NCBI RefSeq assembly: GCF_016134045.1
Contig: NZ_CP065915.1
Location: 3,528,501-3,592,500 of the forward strand
Direction: 5' to 3'
Origin: Pelagovum pacificum
Lineage (GTDB): Bacteria > Pseudomonadota > Alphaproteobacteria > Rhodobacterales > Rhodobacteraceae
Length of the DNA stretch: 64,000 bases
How positions within the stretch are numbered: position 1 is the first letter of the stretch; each line of letters opens with the position of its first letter. The notes under the pieces were generated by a model. It was not told the origin of the DNA. It did not search any database and saw only the letters and a program-made list of their open reading frames with translations. Positions 35,138 through 46,505 of this stretch are shown here, in pieces. Position numbers and translations under genes: made by a program.

Positions 35138-36063
35138 GACGGCTCCTTCACGAGATCGACGAAGATTTCCTCGAGCGTGGACTGCCTCGTCTGCAGGTCC
35201 TTGAGCTGGATTCCGGCGGACTGGAGGTCGGAAAGCAGGCGGGTGATCCCGGTCCGCTCTTCCGTGCGGGTGTCGTAGCTGTAGATCAGTGCGGTTCCGT
35301 CCGGTGCGCGCTCGAGGTGGTCGCGCTGAAGCTCGGGCGGAATGGTGTCGATCGGCTCGTTGAGCTCGATCCGCAGTTCCTTGCGGCCGAGGCGGGACAT
35401 CAGGTGCGCCTTCTCCTCGACCAGCAGGATTTCACCCTTGTTGATGACGGCGACGCGGTCGGCGATCGCCTCCGCCTCTTCGATGTAATGAGTGGTCAGG
35501 ATGATCGTGACGCCCTGCTTCTTCAGCTCCGACACCACCTGCCACATGTCCTTGCGCAGTTCGACGTCGACCCCGGCGGAGGGTTCGTCGAGGAACAGGA
35601 CCGTCGGCTCGTGGCTCAACGCCTTGGCGATCAGAACGCGGCGACGCATGCCGCCGGACAGTTCCTTGACCCGCGACTTGCGCTTGTCGGACAGGGACAG
35701 CTTCTCCAAAATCTCGTCGATCAGCTTCGGATCGCGCTTCAGCCCAAACAGGCCGCGCGAGTAACTGACCGTGTTGAACACTGTCTCGAACGGTTCGAGC
35801 GAGATTTCCTGCGGCACGAGACCGATCATCGACCGGGTCTGGCGAAAGTCCTTTATCACGTCGTGACCACCGACGGTGATCGTGCCGGACGTGGGGACGG
35901 CGATGCCGCAGATCGTCGAGATCAGCGTGGTCTTGCCGGCACCGTTGGGGCCGAGAAGCGCAATGATCTCGCCCTCCTCGATGTCGAGGTTCACCCCGTT
36001 CAGCGCGGTGAACCCGTTGTCGTAGCTCTTGGTCAGCGATTTGACGGACACGATCACGGACAT
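35134..36063 (-). CDS. ABC transporter ATP-binding protein
   Basis: A 309-aa ATPase: Walker [10 protein letters not shown], signature LSGGMRRR, Walker [12 protein letters not shown], and H-loop TTHYIEEAE, in the DrrA/CcmA-like exporter group. A C-terminal about 80-residue extension follows, as is usual for this group. Start MSVIVSV has GGAGGG upstream; the longer frame is not supported. Partner of the ABC-2 permease. Confidence 0.93.
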   Translation of the reverse strand: MSVIVSVKSLTKSYDNGFTALNGVNLDIEEGEIIALLGPNGAGKTTLISTICGIAVPTSGTITVGGHDVIKDFRQTRSMIGLVPQEISLEPFETVFNTVSYSRGLFGLKRDPKLIDEILEKLSLSDKRKSRVKELSGGMRRRVLIAKALSHEPTVLFLDEPSAGVDVELRKDMWQVVSELKKQGVTIILTTHYIEEAEAIADRVAVINKGEILLVEEKAHLMSRLGRKELRIELNEPIDTIPPELQRDHLERAPDGTALIYSYDTRTEERTGITRLLSDLQSAGIQLKDLQTRQSTLEEIFVDLVKEPS

Positions 36064-36240
36064 CGGCAGCCCTCCTGTTCTGAGCGGCAGATAGGGCGTG
36101 TTCCTCTCGAAAGCCACAAGCAAGAATGCACAGGTTGGTCCGCTACCCTGCAGCTGGTGTGCATTTCATCAAGGTCTGGCGTATCTCGCGTGCTTTCCAA
36201 TATGGGTATGTGCCACGGAGGGCATGCGGAGGAGCTGGCC

Positions 36241-36930
36241 ATGACCGGGATTGATACGTCGCGCGTCGACCTCGTGATCTTCGATTGCGACGGCGTGCTG
36301 ATCGACAGCGAGATCATCAGCGCCGCCGTTCTGATCGAACAGGCGGCCGCGCTCGGCATCCGGTTCGACTTCGACTACGTGCGCCGCCATTTCATCGGGC
36401 GCAGCTTCCCCACGGTGGCGAAGACGATCCGCGAGGATTACGACCGGTCCCTTCCCGCCGATTTCGAGCAACGTTACCGCGCGGCGCTGCTCGAACGGTT
36501 CGAGACGGAGCTCCACACCACCGAGGGTATCGAGGCGCTCCTGCCGCGGCTTGGCGTCATGTCCTGTGTCGCGACCAGCTCCAGCCCGCCGCGCGTGCTG
36601 CGGTCGCTGTCGATTACCGGGCTCGACCGGTTCTTCGGACATCGGGTCTACACCGCCAGCCAGGTGGAGCGCGGCAAGCCCGCGCCGGACTTGTTCCTGT
36701 TCGCGGCGCAGTCGATGGGTGTTGCGCCGGAGCGCGCGCTCGTGATCGAGGATTCCTTCCCCGGAATTGATGCAGCGCAGGCCGCCGGGATGCAGCTTCT
36801 GCTCTATACGGGGGGCGGTCATTTCTCCGGCTCGAGGCTGGACCTGCCGCCCGGCGTCCTGTCTTTTGACCACTGGCGCGATTTTCCGGTGCATCTTCTG
36901 CGCCCGGAGCAAGAGGAGTTTTCCCAGTGA
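36241..36930 (+). CDS. HAD superfamily hydrolase
   Basis: A 229-aa phosphatase of the beta-phosphoglucomutase/phosphoglycolate-like HAD subfamily. Motif I is FDCDGVLIDSE, motif II TSSSPP, motif III with RGKPAPDLF, motif IV VIEDSFPGI. Its stop overlaps the GTG start of the SorC regulator by 4 nt; together they lead the polyol operon, so a sugar- or polyol-phosphate is a likely substrate. Confidence 0.9.
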   Translation: MTGIDTSRVDLVIFDCDGVLIDSEIISAAVLIEQAAALGIRFDFDYVRRHFIGRSFPTVAKTIREDYDRSLPADFEQRYRAALLERFETELHTTEGIEALLPRLGVMSCVATSSSPPRVLRSLSITGLDRFFGHRVYTASQVERGKPAPDLFLFAAQSMGVAPERALVIEDSFPGIDAAQAAGMQLLLYTGGGHFSGSRLDLPPGVLSFDHWRDFPVHLLRPEQEEFSQ

Positions 36931-37883
36931 CAGCCGACCGATCGCTGACCGAAGCGAGCCGACTCGACGACGCGGCACGGGCCGGCTGGCTCTACTACGT
37001 GGCCGGCAACACCCAGGACGAGATCGCCAGGAAGCTCGGCGTCTCGCGGCAGAGCGCGCAGCGCCTCGTTTCGCTCGCCGTGTCGGAACGGCTGGTGAAA
37101 GTCCGGATCGACCACCCGATCGGCGCCTGCATGGACCTCGCCCGCGAGCTGACCGACCGCTACGGGCTGGACTATTGCGATGTCGTGCCCAGCGATCCGG
37201 ACGCGCCGGAACTCCTCACCGGTCTCGCCATCGCGGCCGCGAACGAGCTGACCCGGGTGCTGAAGGACCCGGAGCCGCGGATCATCGCGCTCGGCACCGG
37301 GCGGGCGTTGAAGGCCTGCGTGCGCCAGCTTCCCCAGATGGACTGCCCTCAGCACCGGCTTGTCTCGCTGCTCGGCAATATCATGTCCGACGGCTCCGCC
37401 ACGCCCTACAACGCGACGATCCGCATGGCCGACCGCGTCGGCGGGCGGCACTACCCGTTCCCGCTTCCGGTGGTCGCGCGCGATCCCGAGGATCTGGCCC
37501 ACCTGAAGGAGCAGGAAGCGGCGCGCAGCACCTTCGACCTTTGCGCCCGCGCCGACCTGGCGCTTGTCGGGATCGGTCAGATGGACCGCTCCGCCCCGCT
37601 CTTCGTCGATGGCTTCCTGTCGGAGAAGGAATGGTCGGACCTCGCCGCCAATGGCGCTGCGGGGGAGATCATCAGCTGGATCTTCGACGATGACGGTCAG
37701 CTGGTGGATTGCGACTTCAACCGGCGCGTCGCCAGCGCGCCGCTTCCGGACCCGAGCCGTCAGAGGATCATCGCCGTCGCCGCCGGTGCCGCGAAGATCC
37801 GCGCTATCCGGGCCGCGCTGAACGGGCGACTCATCAACGGCCTGATCACGAACGAGGCTACGGCACGCGCCTTGCTTCCGTGA
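36927..37883 (+). CDS. SorC/DeoR-type sugar-responsive transcriptional regulator
   Basis: A 318-aa regulator: helix-turn-helix at about residues 25-48 (TQDEIARKLGVSRQSAQRLV) and a long C-terminal sugar-phosphate-binding domain (RIIALGTGRALKACV, then GQMDRSAPLF and GEIISWIFDD). It lies immediately before the polyol uptake operon in the same direction and is its likely controller, responding to a sugar or polyol phosphate. Confidence 0.92.
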   Translation: MTADRSLTEASRLDDAARAGWLYYVAGNTQDEIARKLGVSRQSAQRLVSLAVSERLVKVRIDHPIGACMDLARELTDRYGLDYCDVVPSDPDAPELLTGLAIAAANELTRVLKDPEPRIIALGTGRALKACVRQLPQMDCPQHRLVSLLGNIMSDGSATPYNATIRMADRVGGRHYPFPLPVVARDPEDLAHLKEQEAARSTFDLCARADLALVGIGQMDRSAPLFVDGFLSEKEWSDLAANGAAGEIISWIFDDDGQLVDCDFNRRVASAPLPDPSRQRIIAVAAGAAKIRAIRAALNGRLINGLITNEATARALLP

Positions 37884-37985
37884 ACAGGTCGGCCGAAACG
37901 GCCCGATCGTTCCGATTTTAACAGAAATTTAACCGAACAAATCCACTGCTTTGCCAGCGAAAGCTGACTGGCGAGTTAATCGCTG

Positions 37986-38029
37986 TTGACAGACTCACCT
38001 TCACGAGCGAGTATTTGTCAGTCACGTGA
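37986..38029 (+). promoter_or_regulatory. Probable promoter and operator of the polyol operon
   Basis: In the 181-nt gap before the binding-protein gene, TTGACA (37986-37991) is followed after 18 nt by AGTATT, a plausible -35/-10 pair. Just downstream sits the palindrome TCACGTGA (38022-38029), a candidate site for the adjacent SorC-type regulator. GGGAGGATC precedes the start codon as ribosome-binding site. Transcription start and operator are inferred, not shown. Confidence 0.4.
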
Positions 38030-38064
38030 GCAAATGCCCACCGTAGACTCTTGGGAGGATCTCT

Positions 38065-39381
38065 ATGACCATGACAATGCGCGCCCTTTTGGGCGCTACG
38101 GCTCTGTGCACCGCGGCTTCTGTCGTGTCCGCACAGGAAACCACCCTGACGATCGCGACCGTGAACAACGGCGACATGATCCGTATGCAGGGTCTCACCG
38201 AAGACTTCACCGAACAGCACCCGGAAATCGCTCTCGAGTGGGTGACCCTCGAAGAGAACGTTCTGCGTCAGCGCGTTACCCAGGACATCGCCACCAACGG
38301 CGGCCAGTTCGACGTGATGACCATCGGCACCTACGAGGTTCCGATCTGGGGGCAGCAGGGCTGGCTGGTTCCGCTTGACGACATGCCGGAAGGCTATGAC
38401 GCCGATGACATCCTGCCTGCCATTGCCGGTGGCCTGACCGTCGACGGCACGCTCTACGCCGCGCCGTTCTACGGCGAATCCTCGATGGTGATGTACCGCA
38501 CCGACCTGATGGAAGAAGCCGGGCTCGAAATGCCCGACGCCCCGACCTGGGAGTTCATCAAGGAAGCCGCGGCGGCTATGACCGACGAGGAAGCCGAAAT
38601 CTACGGCATCTGCCTGCGCGGCAAGGCCGGCTGGGGTGAGAACATGGCGTTCCTGACGGCCATGGCGAACTCCTACGGCGCGCGCTGGTTCGACGAGGAG
38701 TGGAACGCCCAGTTCGACACCGAAGCCTGGTCGAACACGCTGACCGACTACCTGGACATCATGACCAACTACGGTCCTCCGGGTGCGGCCAACAACGGGT
38801 TCAACGAGAACCTGGCGCTGTTCCAGCAGGGCAAGTGCGGCATGTGGATCGACGCCACCGTCGCCGCGTCCTTCGTGACCAACCCCGATGAATCCGAAGT
38901 CGCCGATTCCGTCGGCTTCGCCCTTGCGCCCGACAACGGGCTCGGCAAGCGCGGCAACTGGCTGTGGGCATGGTCCCTCGCCGTTCCGGCCGGCTCCGAC
39001 GCGCCTGACGCGGCGAAGACCTTCATCGCCTGGGCCACGTCCAAGGAGTACACCGAGCTCGTCGCCGAGAACGAAGGCTGGGCAAACGTGCCTCCGGGCA
39101 CCCGCACGTCTCTGTACGAGAACCAGGAATACCTGGACGCGGCGCCCTTCGCCCAGATGACGCTCGAGTCCATCCAGGCTGCCGACCCGACCAACCCGGC
39201 CGTCGATCCGGTGCCCTACACGGGTGTCCAGTTCGTCGCGATCCCGGAATTCGCGGGTATCGGCACCCAGGTCGGCCAGGAGTTCTCCGCAGCGCTCGCC
39301 GGACAGCAGTCCGCCGAAGAGGCGCTGTCGAACGCCCAGGCTCTGACCGAGGACGAGATGTCGGCCGCCGGTTACAACTGA
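38065..39381 (+). CDS. smoE: Polyol ABC transporter substrate-binding protein
   Basis: A 438-aa periplasmic solute-binding protein with a signal peptide (about residues 1-23, cut after VSA). The body, with TIATVNNGDMIRMQ and TIGTYEVPIWGQQGW, matches the sorbitol/mannitol-binding protein group described in Rhodobacter sphaeroides. It delivers hexitols to the SmoFGK complex encoded next. Two GC-rich hairpins follow it. Confidence 0.88.
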   Translation: MTMTMRALLGATALCTAASVVSAQETTLTIATVNNGDMIRMQGLTEDFTEQHPEIALEWVTLEENVLRQRVTQDIATNGGQFDVMTIGTYEVPIWGQQGWLVPLDDMPEGYDADDILPAIAGGLTVDGTLYAAPFYGESSMVMYRTDLMEEAGLEMPDAPTWEFIKEAAAAMTDEEAEIYGICLRGKAGWGENMAFLTAMANSYGARWFDEEWNAQFDTEAWSNTLTDYLDIMTNYGPPGAANNGFNENLALFQQGKCGMWIDATVAASFVTNPDESEVADSVGFALAPDNGLGKRGNWLWAWSLAVPAGSDAPDAAKTFIAWATSKEYTELVAENEGWANVPPGTRTSLYENQEYLDAAPFAQMTLESIQAADPTNPAVDPVPYTGVQFVAIPEFAGIGTQVGQEFSAALAGQQSAEEALSNAQALTEDEMSAAGYN

Positions 39382-39396
39382 TCCGGCTTTGAGACC

Positions 39397-39457
39397 GGAG
39401 GGGTCGACCCTTCCTAACGACCCCTCCCCGTCCCGCGCGACCTGACCGCCGCGCGGG
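39397..39457 (+). terminator. Two hairpins between binding-protein and permease genes
   Basis: The first stem is 10 bp (GGAGGGGTCG / CGACCCCTCC, 39397-39427) and the second is 8 bp (CCCGCGCG / CGCGCGGG, 39432-39457). Placed just after the binding-protein gene, they probably stabilise its mRNA or partly stop transcription. This is a common way to make more binding protein than permease. Confidence 0.65.
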
Positions 39458-39552
39458 ACATCCGGGCCACGCTGGCCCGACCCCATGAATATGATCGAGG
39501 CTTGAGCAACGCTCCGTTTCGCGGCTCGCCTCTACCGTTGCAGGAGCTCGTC

Positions 39553-40428
39553 ATGGCGACCCAACACTCCCGATCCGCAGCCCGGCTGATGATGTCGCCC
39601 GCGGTGATCCTGCTGCTCGGCTGGATGCTCGTCCCGCTGATCATGACGCTCTACTTCTCCTTCACCGACTACCGCCCGGTGGCTCTGCCGCCGACCGTCG
39701 CAGAGTGCTGTGTCGGGTTCGAGAACTACGTCCGCTTCTTCACGGCGAGTGCCTTCATGGACTCGGTCTGGACGACGCTCATCATGGTGGGTGGCATCCT
39801 CGCCATCACCGTCGTCGGCGGCATCCTACTCGCCATCCTGCTCGACCAGCCGATGTGGGGTCAGGGGGTCGTCCGCATCCTCGTGATCGCGCCGTTCTTC
39901 GTCATGCCGACCGTGTCGGCGCTGGTCTGGAAGAACATGTTCATGGACCCCGTGAACGGCCTGCTCACCCACCTGTGGGAGTTCTTCAACGCCACGCCGA
40001 TCAACTGGCTGACCGACGTGCCGCTGTTCTCGATCATCATGATCGTGAGCTGGCAGTGGCTGCCCTTCGCGACGCTGATCCTGCTGACCGCGATCCAGTC
40101 GCTCGACTCCGAGCAGCTGGAGGCGGCCGAAATGGACGGCGCGCCGGCAATCAAGCGGTTCTGGTACATCATCCTGCCGCACCTGGCCCGCGCCATCACC
40201 GTCGTGATCCTGATCCAGACGATCTTCCTGCTGTCGATCTTCGCCGAGATCTTCGTCACCACGAACGGCGCCTTCGGCACCCGGACGCTGACCTACCTCG
40301 TCTACCAGCGCGTGCTCGAAAGCCAGAACGTCGGACTCGGCTCCGCGGGCGGCATCCTCGCCGTCATCCTCGCCAACATAGTCGCGATCTTCCTGATGCG
40401 GATCGTCGGCAAGAACCTCGACGCGTAA
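39553..40428 (+). CDS. smoF: Polyol ABC transporter permease 1
   Basis: A 291-aa MalF-type permease with six helices and the EAA loop EQLEAAEMDGAPAIKRFWYI. AGGAG six bases before ATG 39553 supports this start over an upstream TTG at 39502. Membrane partner of the next gene. Confidence 0.9.
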   Translation: MATQHSRSAARLMMSPAVILLLGWMLVPLIMTLYFSFTDYRPVALPPTVAECCVGFENYVRFFTASAFMDSVWTTLIMVGGILAITVVGGILLAILLDQPMWGQGVVRILVIAPFFVMPTVSALVWKNMFMDPVNGLLTHLWEFFNATPINWLTDVPLFSIIMIVSWQWLPFATLILLTAIQSLDSEQLEAAEMDGAPAIKRFWYIILPHLARAITVVILIQTIFLLSIFAEIFVTTNGAFGTRTLTYLVYQRVLESQNVGLGSAGGILAVILANIVAIFLMRIVGKNLDA

Positions 40429-40440
40429 GGAGCGAACGAT

Positions 40441-41271
<831 letters not shown>

Positions 41272-41283
41272 GGAAACAGACCA

Positions 41284-42288
<1,005 letters not shown>

Positions 42289-42330
42289 GCTGACCGGCGC
42301 GCCCGCGCGCCAGGAGGATTGGACAGGATC

Positions 42331-43110
42331 ATGGACCTCGGTCTTACCGGCAAGGTCGCCGTTGTGACCGGTGCCAGCAAGGGTATCGGTCTCGGCATCG
42401 CCCACGCCTTCGCACGAGAGGGTGCGCACGTGGTGCTCACCGCCCGCACGGCCTCCGCCGTCGAAGAGGCCGCCGGTGCGATCGCGTCAGAACATGGGGT
42501 CACCGCACGGGCGGTGGCCTCCGACGTCTCCACCGCCGAAGGCTGTGACGCGATCATCGCGGCAGCGGCCGAGCTCGGCGGTGCGGATATCTTCGTCAGC
42601 AACGCCGGCACTGGCAGCAACGAGACGGTGCTGGAAGCGAGCGACGAGAAGTGGCTCGATTTCTGGAACCTGCACGTGATGGCAGCGGTTCGGCTGTCGC
42701 GCGGCCTCGCCCCCCAGATGGAGGCGAAAGGCGGCGGCGCGATGCTGATGAACGCCTCGATCTGCGCGGTTCAGCCGCTGTGGTACGAGCCGATCTACAA
42801 CACGACGAAGTCGGCGTTGATGATGTTCGCCAAGTGCCTTTCGACGGAGCTGATCCCGAAGGGCATCCGCGTGAACACCGTCAATCCGGGCCTGATCCGG
42901 ACACCGGATTGGGAAAACACCGCCCGTGAACTGGCGGGTGACAACTGGGAAGGTTACCTGCAGGAGGTCGCCGACGAGCATGCGCCGATCCGCCGGTTCG
43001 GCTCCGTCGAAGAGCTGGCCGATTTCTGCGTCTTCCTCTGCTCCCCGAGAGCGTCCTACGCCGTCGGCTCCACGCACCACGTGGACGGCGGAATGCTGAA
43101 AACCATCTGA
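42331..43110 (+). CDS. SDR oxidoreductase of the polyol operon
   Basis: A 259-aa short-chain dehydrogenase: TGASKGIGLG cofactor loop, NAG in SNAGTGS, catalytic Ser in MNASICAV and Tyr-x3-Lys in YNTTK. By position it should oxidise a polyol or sugar acid. It does not obviously match the sorbitol dehydrogenase SmoS of R. sphaeroides by reading, so no symbol is given. AGGAGG at 42312-42317 serves the ATG at 42331; an in-frame TTG lies four codons upstream. Confidence 0.85.
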   Translation: MDLGLTGKVAVVTGASKGIGLGIAHAFAREGAHVVLTARTASAVEEAAGAIASEHGVTARAVASDVSTAEGCDAIIAAAAELGGADIFVSNAGTGSNETVLEASDEKWLDFWNLHVMAAVRLSRGLAPQMEAKGGGAMLMNASICAVQPLWYEPIYNTTKSALMMFAKCLSTELIPKGIRVNTVNPGLIRTPDWENTARELAGDNWEGYLQEVADEHAPIRRFGSVEELADFCVFLCSPRASYAVGSTHHVDGGMLKTI

Positions 43111-43124
43111 CCGAGGATCGAGCC

Positions 43125-44591
43125 TTGTCTGCCAAACTGTCCGAAGCGACCCTTTCCGACCTGCCCGATGACGTGGGTGTGCCGGGGTACGACCGTTCCA
43201 AGCTGAGCGGCGGTATCCTGCATGTCGGGGTCGGTAACTTCCACCGCGCCCATATGGCGACCTATCTCGACCGGCTGTTCCGGTCCGGGAAGGGTCACGA
43301 ATGGGCGATCGTCGGGGCCGGGGTCCGTCCGGGCGACGCGGCCATGCGGGACCGCCTCGCCGGGCAGGACTGGCTGACGACCGTGGTCGATCTGGACCCG
43401 GAGGGTTTCTCCGCGCAGGTCATCGGTTCCATGACGGACTTCATCGAGATCGACCCGGATCAGACGATCGCCCGCATGGTCGATCCGGAAACCAAAATAG
43501 TGTCCACCACCATCACCGAGGGCGGCTACTACGTGCGCCCCGACGGAGGCTTCGACGCCGATCATCCCGACATGAAGGCGGATGCGGCGACGCCGGACGC
43601 GCCGAAGTCGGTCTTCGGCATGGTCATCAAGGCCCTTCGTCAGCGTCGCGACGCCGGCACGCCGGCATTCACCGCGATGTCCTGCGACAACCTCCCCGAG
43701 AACGGGCATGTCTTCAAACAGACCGTGACCGGCCTCGCCCGCCTCTCCGACCCGGAGTTTGCGGACTGGATCACCGACAACGTCGCTTTCCCGAACTCGA
43801 TGGTCGACTGCATCACCCCTGCCACCTCGCCCCGCGAACTGGAGATGGTGAAGGAGAAATTCGGCGTCGAGGACGCTGCCCCCGTTGTCTGTGAACCGTT
43901 CCGGCAGTGGGTGCTCGAAGACAATTTCCCGCTCGGGCGTCCGGCGCTCGAGGAAGTCGGGGTCGAGTTCGTCGACGACGTCGCCCAGTACGAGTTGATG
44001 AAGCTGCGGATGCTCAACGGAGGCCACGCAGCGATCGCCTACCCCTCCGCACTGCTGGGCCACCACTTCGTGCATGACGCGATGGCCGATCCCCGTGTGA
44101 GCGACTGGCTCATCGCGCTGGAGCAGCGGGAGATCATGCCGACGCTGAAGCCGATCGCGGGCGTCGACTACGACGCCTACCTCGACAAGCTGGTCGAGCG
44201 TTTCTCCAACTCTGCCGTTGGCGACACGATTCCGCGGCTCTGCCTCGACGGGTCGAACCGGCAGCCGAAATTCGTGCTGCCGACCGCCCGCGCCCGGCTG
44301 GACGCCGGCGAAAGCGTCGACGGGCTCGCCCTCGAAGTCGCGCTCTGGTGCCGCTACTGCGCCGGGACCGACGAGGCCGGCAACGAGATCCCGCCAAACG
44401 ACGACAGCCATGCCGAGCTCAAGGCCCTCGCGCTCGAGGCGAAGTCGAACCCGGTGGCCTTCCTAGGCTTCACGCAGGTCTTCGGTGACCTCGGCACGAC
44501 GCCGGCCTTTGCGGACGCGTTCGACCGGGCGCTGCGCTCTCTTTGGGACAAAGGCGTCGAAGAAACGCTGAAGGGCTGGATCGCCGGCTAA
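43125..44591 (+). CDS. mtlK: Mannitol 2-dehydrogenase (long-chain)
   Basis: A 488-aa NAD-dependent polyol-specific long-chain dehydrogenase that oxidises mannitol to fructose (and often related hexitols). N-terminal ILHVGVGNFHRAHMATYLD binds cofactor; the catalytic block is KLRMLNGGHAAIAY with Lys, Asn and His at family spacing. TTG start, preceded by GAGG. Last gene of the operon, followed by a strong terminator. Confidence 0.93.
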   Translation: MSAKLSEATLSDLPDDVGVPGYDRSKLSGGILHVGVGNFHRAHMATYLDRLFRSGKGHEWAIVGAGVRPGDAAMRDRLAGQDWLTTVVDLDPEGFSAQVIGSMTDFIEIDPDQTIARMVDPETKIVSTTITEGGYYVRPDGGFDADHPDMKADAATPDAPKSVFGMVIKALRQRRDAGTPAFTAMSCDNLPENGHVFKQTVTGLARLSDPEFADWITDNVAFPNSMVDCITPATSPRELEMVKEKFGVEDAAPVVCEPFRQWVLEDNFPLGRPALEEVGVEFVDDVAQYELMKLRMLNGGHAAIAYPSALLGHHFVHDAMADPRVSDWLIALEQREIMPTLKPIAGVDYDAYLDKLVERFSNSAVGDTIPRLCLDGSNRQPKFVLPTARARLDAGESVDGLALEVALWCRYCAGTDEAGNEIPPNDDSHAELKALALEAKSNPVAFLGFTQVFGDLGTTPAFADAFDRALRSLWDKGVEETLKGWIAG

Positions 44592-44618
44592 GGCCGAACC
44601 CCCAGCTCCGACAAGACT

Positions 44619-44650
44619 GGCCGGCCGCGAGAGCGGTCGGCCTTTTTGTT
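44619..44650 (+). terminator. Rho-independent terminator of the polyol operon
   Basis: A 10-bp stem (GGCCGGCCGC / GCGGTCGGCC, one G-T pair, GAGA loop) followed by TTTTTGTTT. Textbook intrinsic terminator 28 nt after the mtlK stop. Confidence 0.93.
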
Positions 44651-44746
44651 TGGTCCAGCATGCTCAGGCGAAAGTTGATGTTTTCAACCCGCTGATCTTG
44701 GGTCATGTCGGGACCCGCGCCATCCCTCGGCGCAAGGGAAGAGATC

Positions 44747-45913
44747 ATGTCATTCGGATTGGACCTGCGCGCAGATCGACGCGTTTTCGCTGGCTTTGCC
44801 ATCTACTCATTCTCGATGGGGAACATCTTTCCCCGTCTCCCCGATATCAAGCGGGCGATGGACATCCAGGAAGGCGCGCTCGGCCTCGGCCTGATCGGTG
44901 TCCCGGTGGGCACGCTGGTCTCGCTTACGCTGGCCGCGCCGCTGCTGGACAAGATCGGCTACCGCAAGTCGCTGCTGGCCCTTATTCCGCTGGTCGCGCT
45001 GACCTATGCCATCGCCGTGCAGGCGACGGGTCCCCTCGGCCTGTTCTTCCTTCTCATCCCGGTCGGCCTGATGATCGGCGGCACCGAGATCATCCTGAAC
45101 GTCGAAGCCGACCGCACCGAAGCGCAACTCGGGCGGCGCATCATGAACCGGGCGCATTCCTTCTGGAGCATCGGCTTCTTTGCCGCCGGGATGTTCGGAT
45201 CGCTCATGGCGCTCGGCGGGATACCGGTGCAGCTCCACCTCGCCTTCGTCGTCGTGATCGCCGTCATCGGCACCTACTACCTGCTCGGCACCTACCAGCC
45301 GGCCCCCGCCCGCCCGCTGGCCGAGGCGGACGCCGCGCCCATGTTCTCCATGCCGACGCGACCGATCCTGCTGCTGGTCGCCGTCACCTTGTCGGCGATG
45401 CTGATGGAGGGGGCTAGCCTCGACTGGTCGGCGATCTACATGCGCAGCGTCTTCGACAGCTCGGCCTTCGTCGCCGGGATGGCCGTCGCAACCTTCGCCT
45501 TCTTTCAGGCGACCGCGCGGTTCTTCGTCGATTCCTTCGTGGAGCGCTACTCGCCCCACGGCGTCGCGCAGGCGCTGCTCGTCTTCATGTCGGTCGGTCT
45601 CGTGCTCGTGGTGTTCTCGCCCGGCCCCGCGGTGTCGCTTCCGGGGTTCGCCCTGCTCGGCCTGGGGACGAGCGCAATCTTTCCCCTAGCCATCTCGGCG
45701 GCGGCGCAACGGACGGATCGCTCCGCGTCGGTGAACGTGGCCGCGGTCGCGCAGACATCCTTCGTGATCTTCCTGCTCGGCCCGCCCCTTCTCGGCTTCA
45801 TCGCAGAGCATCTCGGCCTGCGTTACGCCTACGCGGTCGGTATCCCACTCGTCGTGCTGAGTTTCTTCACATCCGGCGCGCTCGGCAAGAAACCCGTTCC
45901 CGCGACGGTCTGA
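44747..45913 (+). CDS. MFS transporter
   Basis: A 388-aa permease with about twelve helices of the major facilitator superfamily. The N-terminal segment FSMGNIFPRLPDIKRAMD and GLIGVPVGTL match the group of drug/sugar-type MFS proteins common in Rhodobacteraceae. AAGGGAAGAG before ATG 44747 sets the start. No substrate is indicated; it converges on an Lrp-type gene with a 3-nt gap. Confidence 0.88.
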   Translation: MSFGLDLRADRRVFAGFAIYSFSMGNIFPRLPDIKRAMDIQEGALGLGLIGVPVGTLVSLTLAAPLLDKIGYRKSLLALIPLVALTYAIAVQATGPLGLFFLLIPVGLMIGGTEIILNVEADRTEAQLGRRIMNRAHSFWSIGFFAAGMFGSLMALGGIPVQLHLAFVVVIAVIGTYYLLGTYQPAPARPLAEADAAPMFSMPTRPILLLVAVTLSAMLMEGASLDWSAIYMRSVFDSSAFVAGMAVATFAFFQATARFFVDSFVERYSPHGVAQALLVFMSVGLVLVVFSPGPAVSLPGFALLGLGTSAIFPLAISAAAQRTDRSASVNVAAVAQTSFVIFLLGPPLLGFIAEHLGLRYAYAVGIPLVVLSFFTSGALGKKPVPATV

Positions 45914-45916
45914 CAC

Positions 45917-46375
45917 TCACCTGATCCGGGCGGGCTGATGTTTCACCCGCCGGATCGGGACCGAGGATTCGATCGAGGCAACACCCGGGATCTTGGTCAG
46001 CCGCCGGGTCAGGAACCGCTCGAAATCGTCGAGGCTCTCGACCGAGAGGCGCAGGAGATAGTCGAAACTGCCGGTCATCAGCCAGCATTCGACGATCTCC
46101 GGGCAAAGCCGGACCTCTTTCTCGAACTCGACGAGCCGCCCGTCGACCTGCTGATCCAGCCGCACAGACACGAAGACCGAGAAACCGAAGCCCATCTTCG
46201 CCTCTTCGATCTGCGCGCCGTAGCCGGTGATGTAGCCCTCCGCCTCCAGCTTGCGGATGCGGCGAGCACAGGGAGAGGCGGACAGCCCGACCTTGTCACT
46301 CAACTCCTGATGAGAGATGCGCGCGTCGTCCTGAAGCTCTTTCAGGATTTTGTAGTCGATCTGATCGAGATTCAT
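45917..46375 (-). CDS. Lrp/AsnC family transcriptional regulator
   Basis: A 152-aa regulator: N-terminal winged helix (LDQIDYKILKELQDDARI, then SHQELSDKVGLSASPCARRI) and C-terminal RAM ligand domain with VECWLMTGSFDYLLRL. Divergent from an AceE-like gene across 130 nt, so it probably controls that gene in response to an amino acid. ATGs at 46390 and further upstream are possible starts. Confidence 0.9.
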   Translation of the reverse strand: MNLDQIDYKILKELQDDARISHQELSDKVGLSASPCARRIRKLEAEGYITGYGAQIEEAKMGFGFSVFVSVRLDQQVDGRLVEFEKEVRLCPEIVECWLMTGSFDYLLRLSVESLDDFERFLTRRLTKIPGVASIESSVPIRRVKHQPARIR

Positions 46376-46505
46376 TGAGCATGGGTCCATTTTCAGCGCC
46401 ATCCGACGCATACACGCCGATTATCACCAAGATCAGCATCGGACACCATCGCAGACGCGGGGACTCGGCGCGAAAGTCGCGATAGCCTGCGCGAAGGAGA
46501 CCGAC

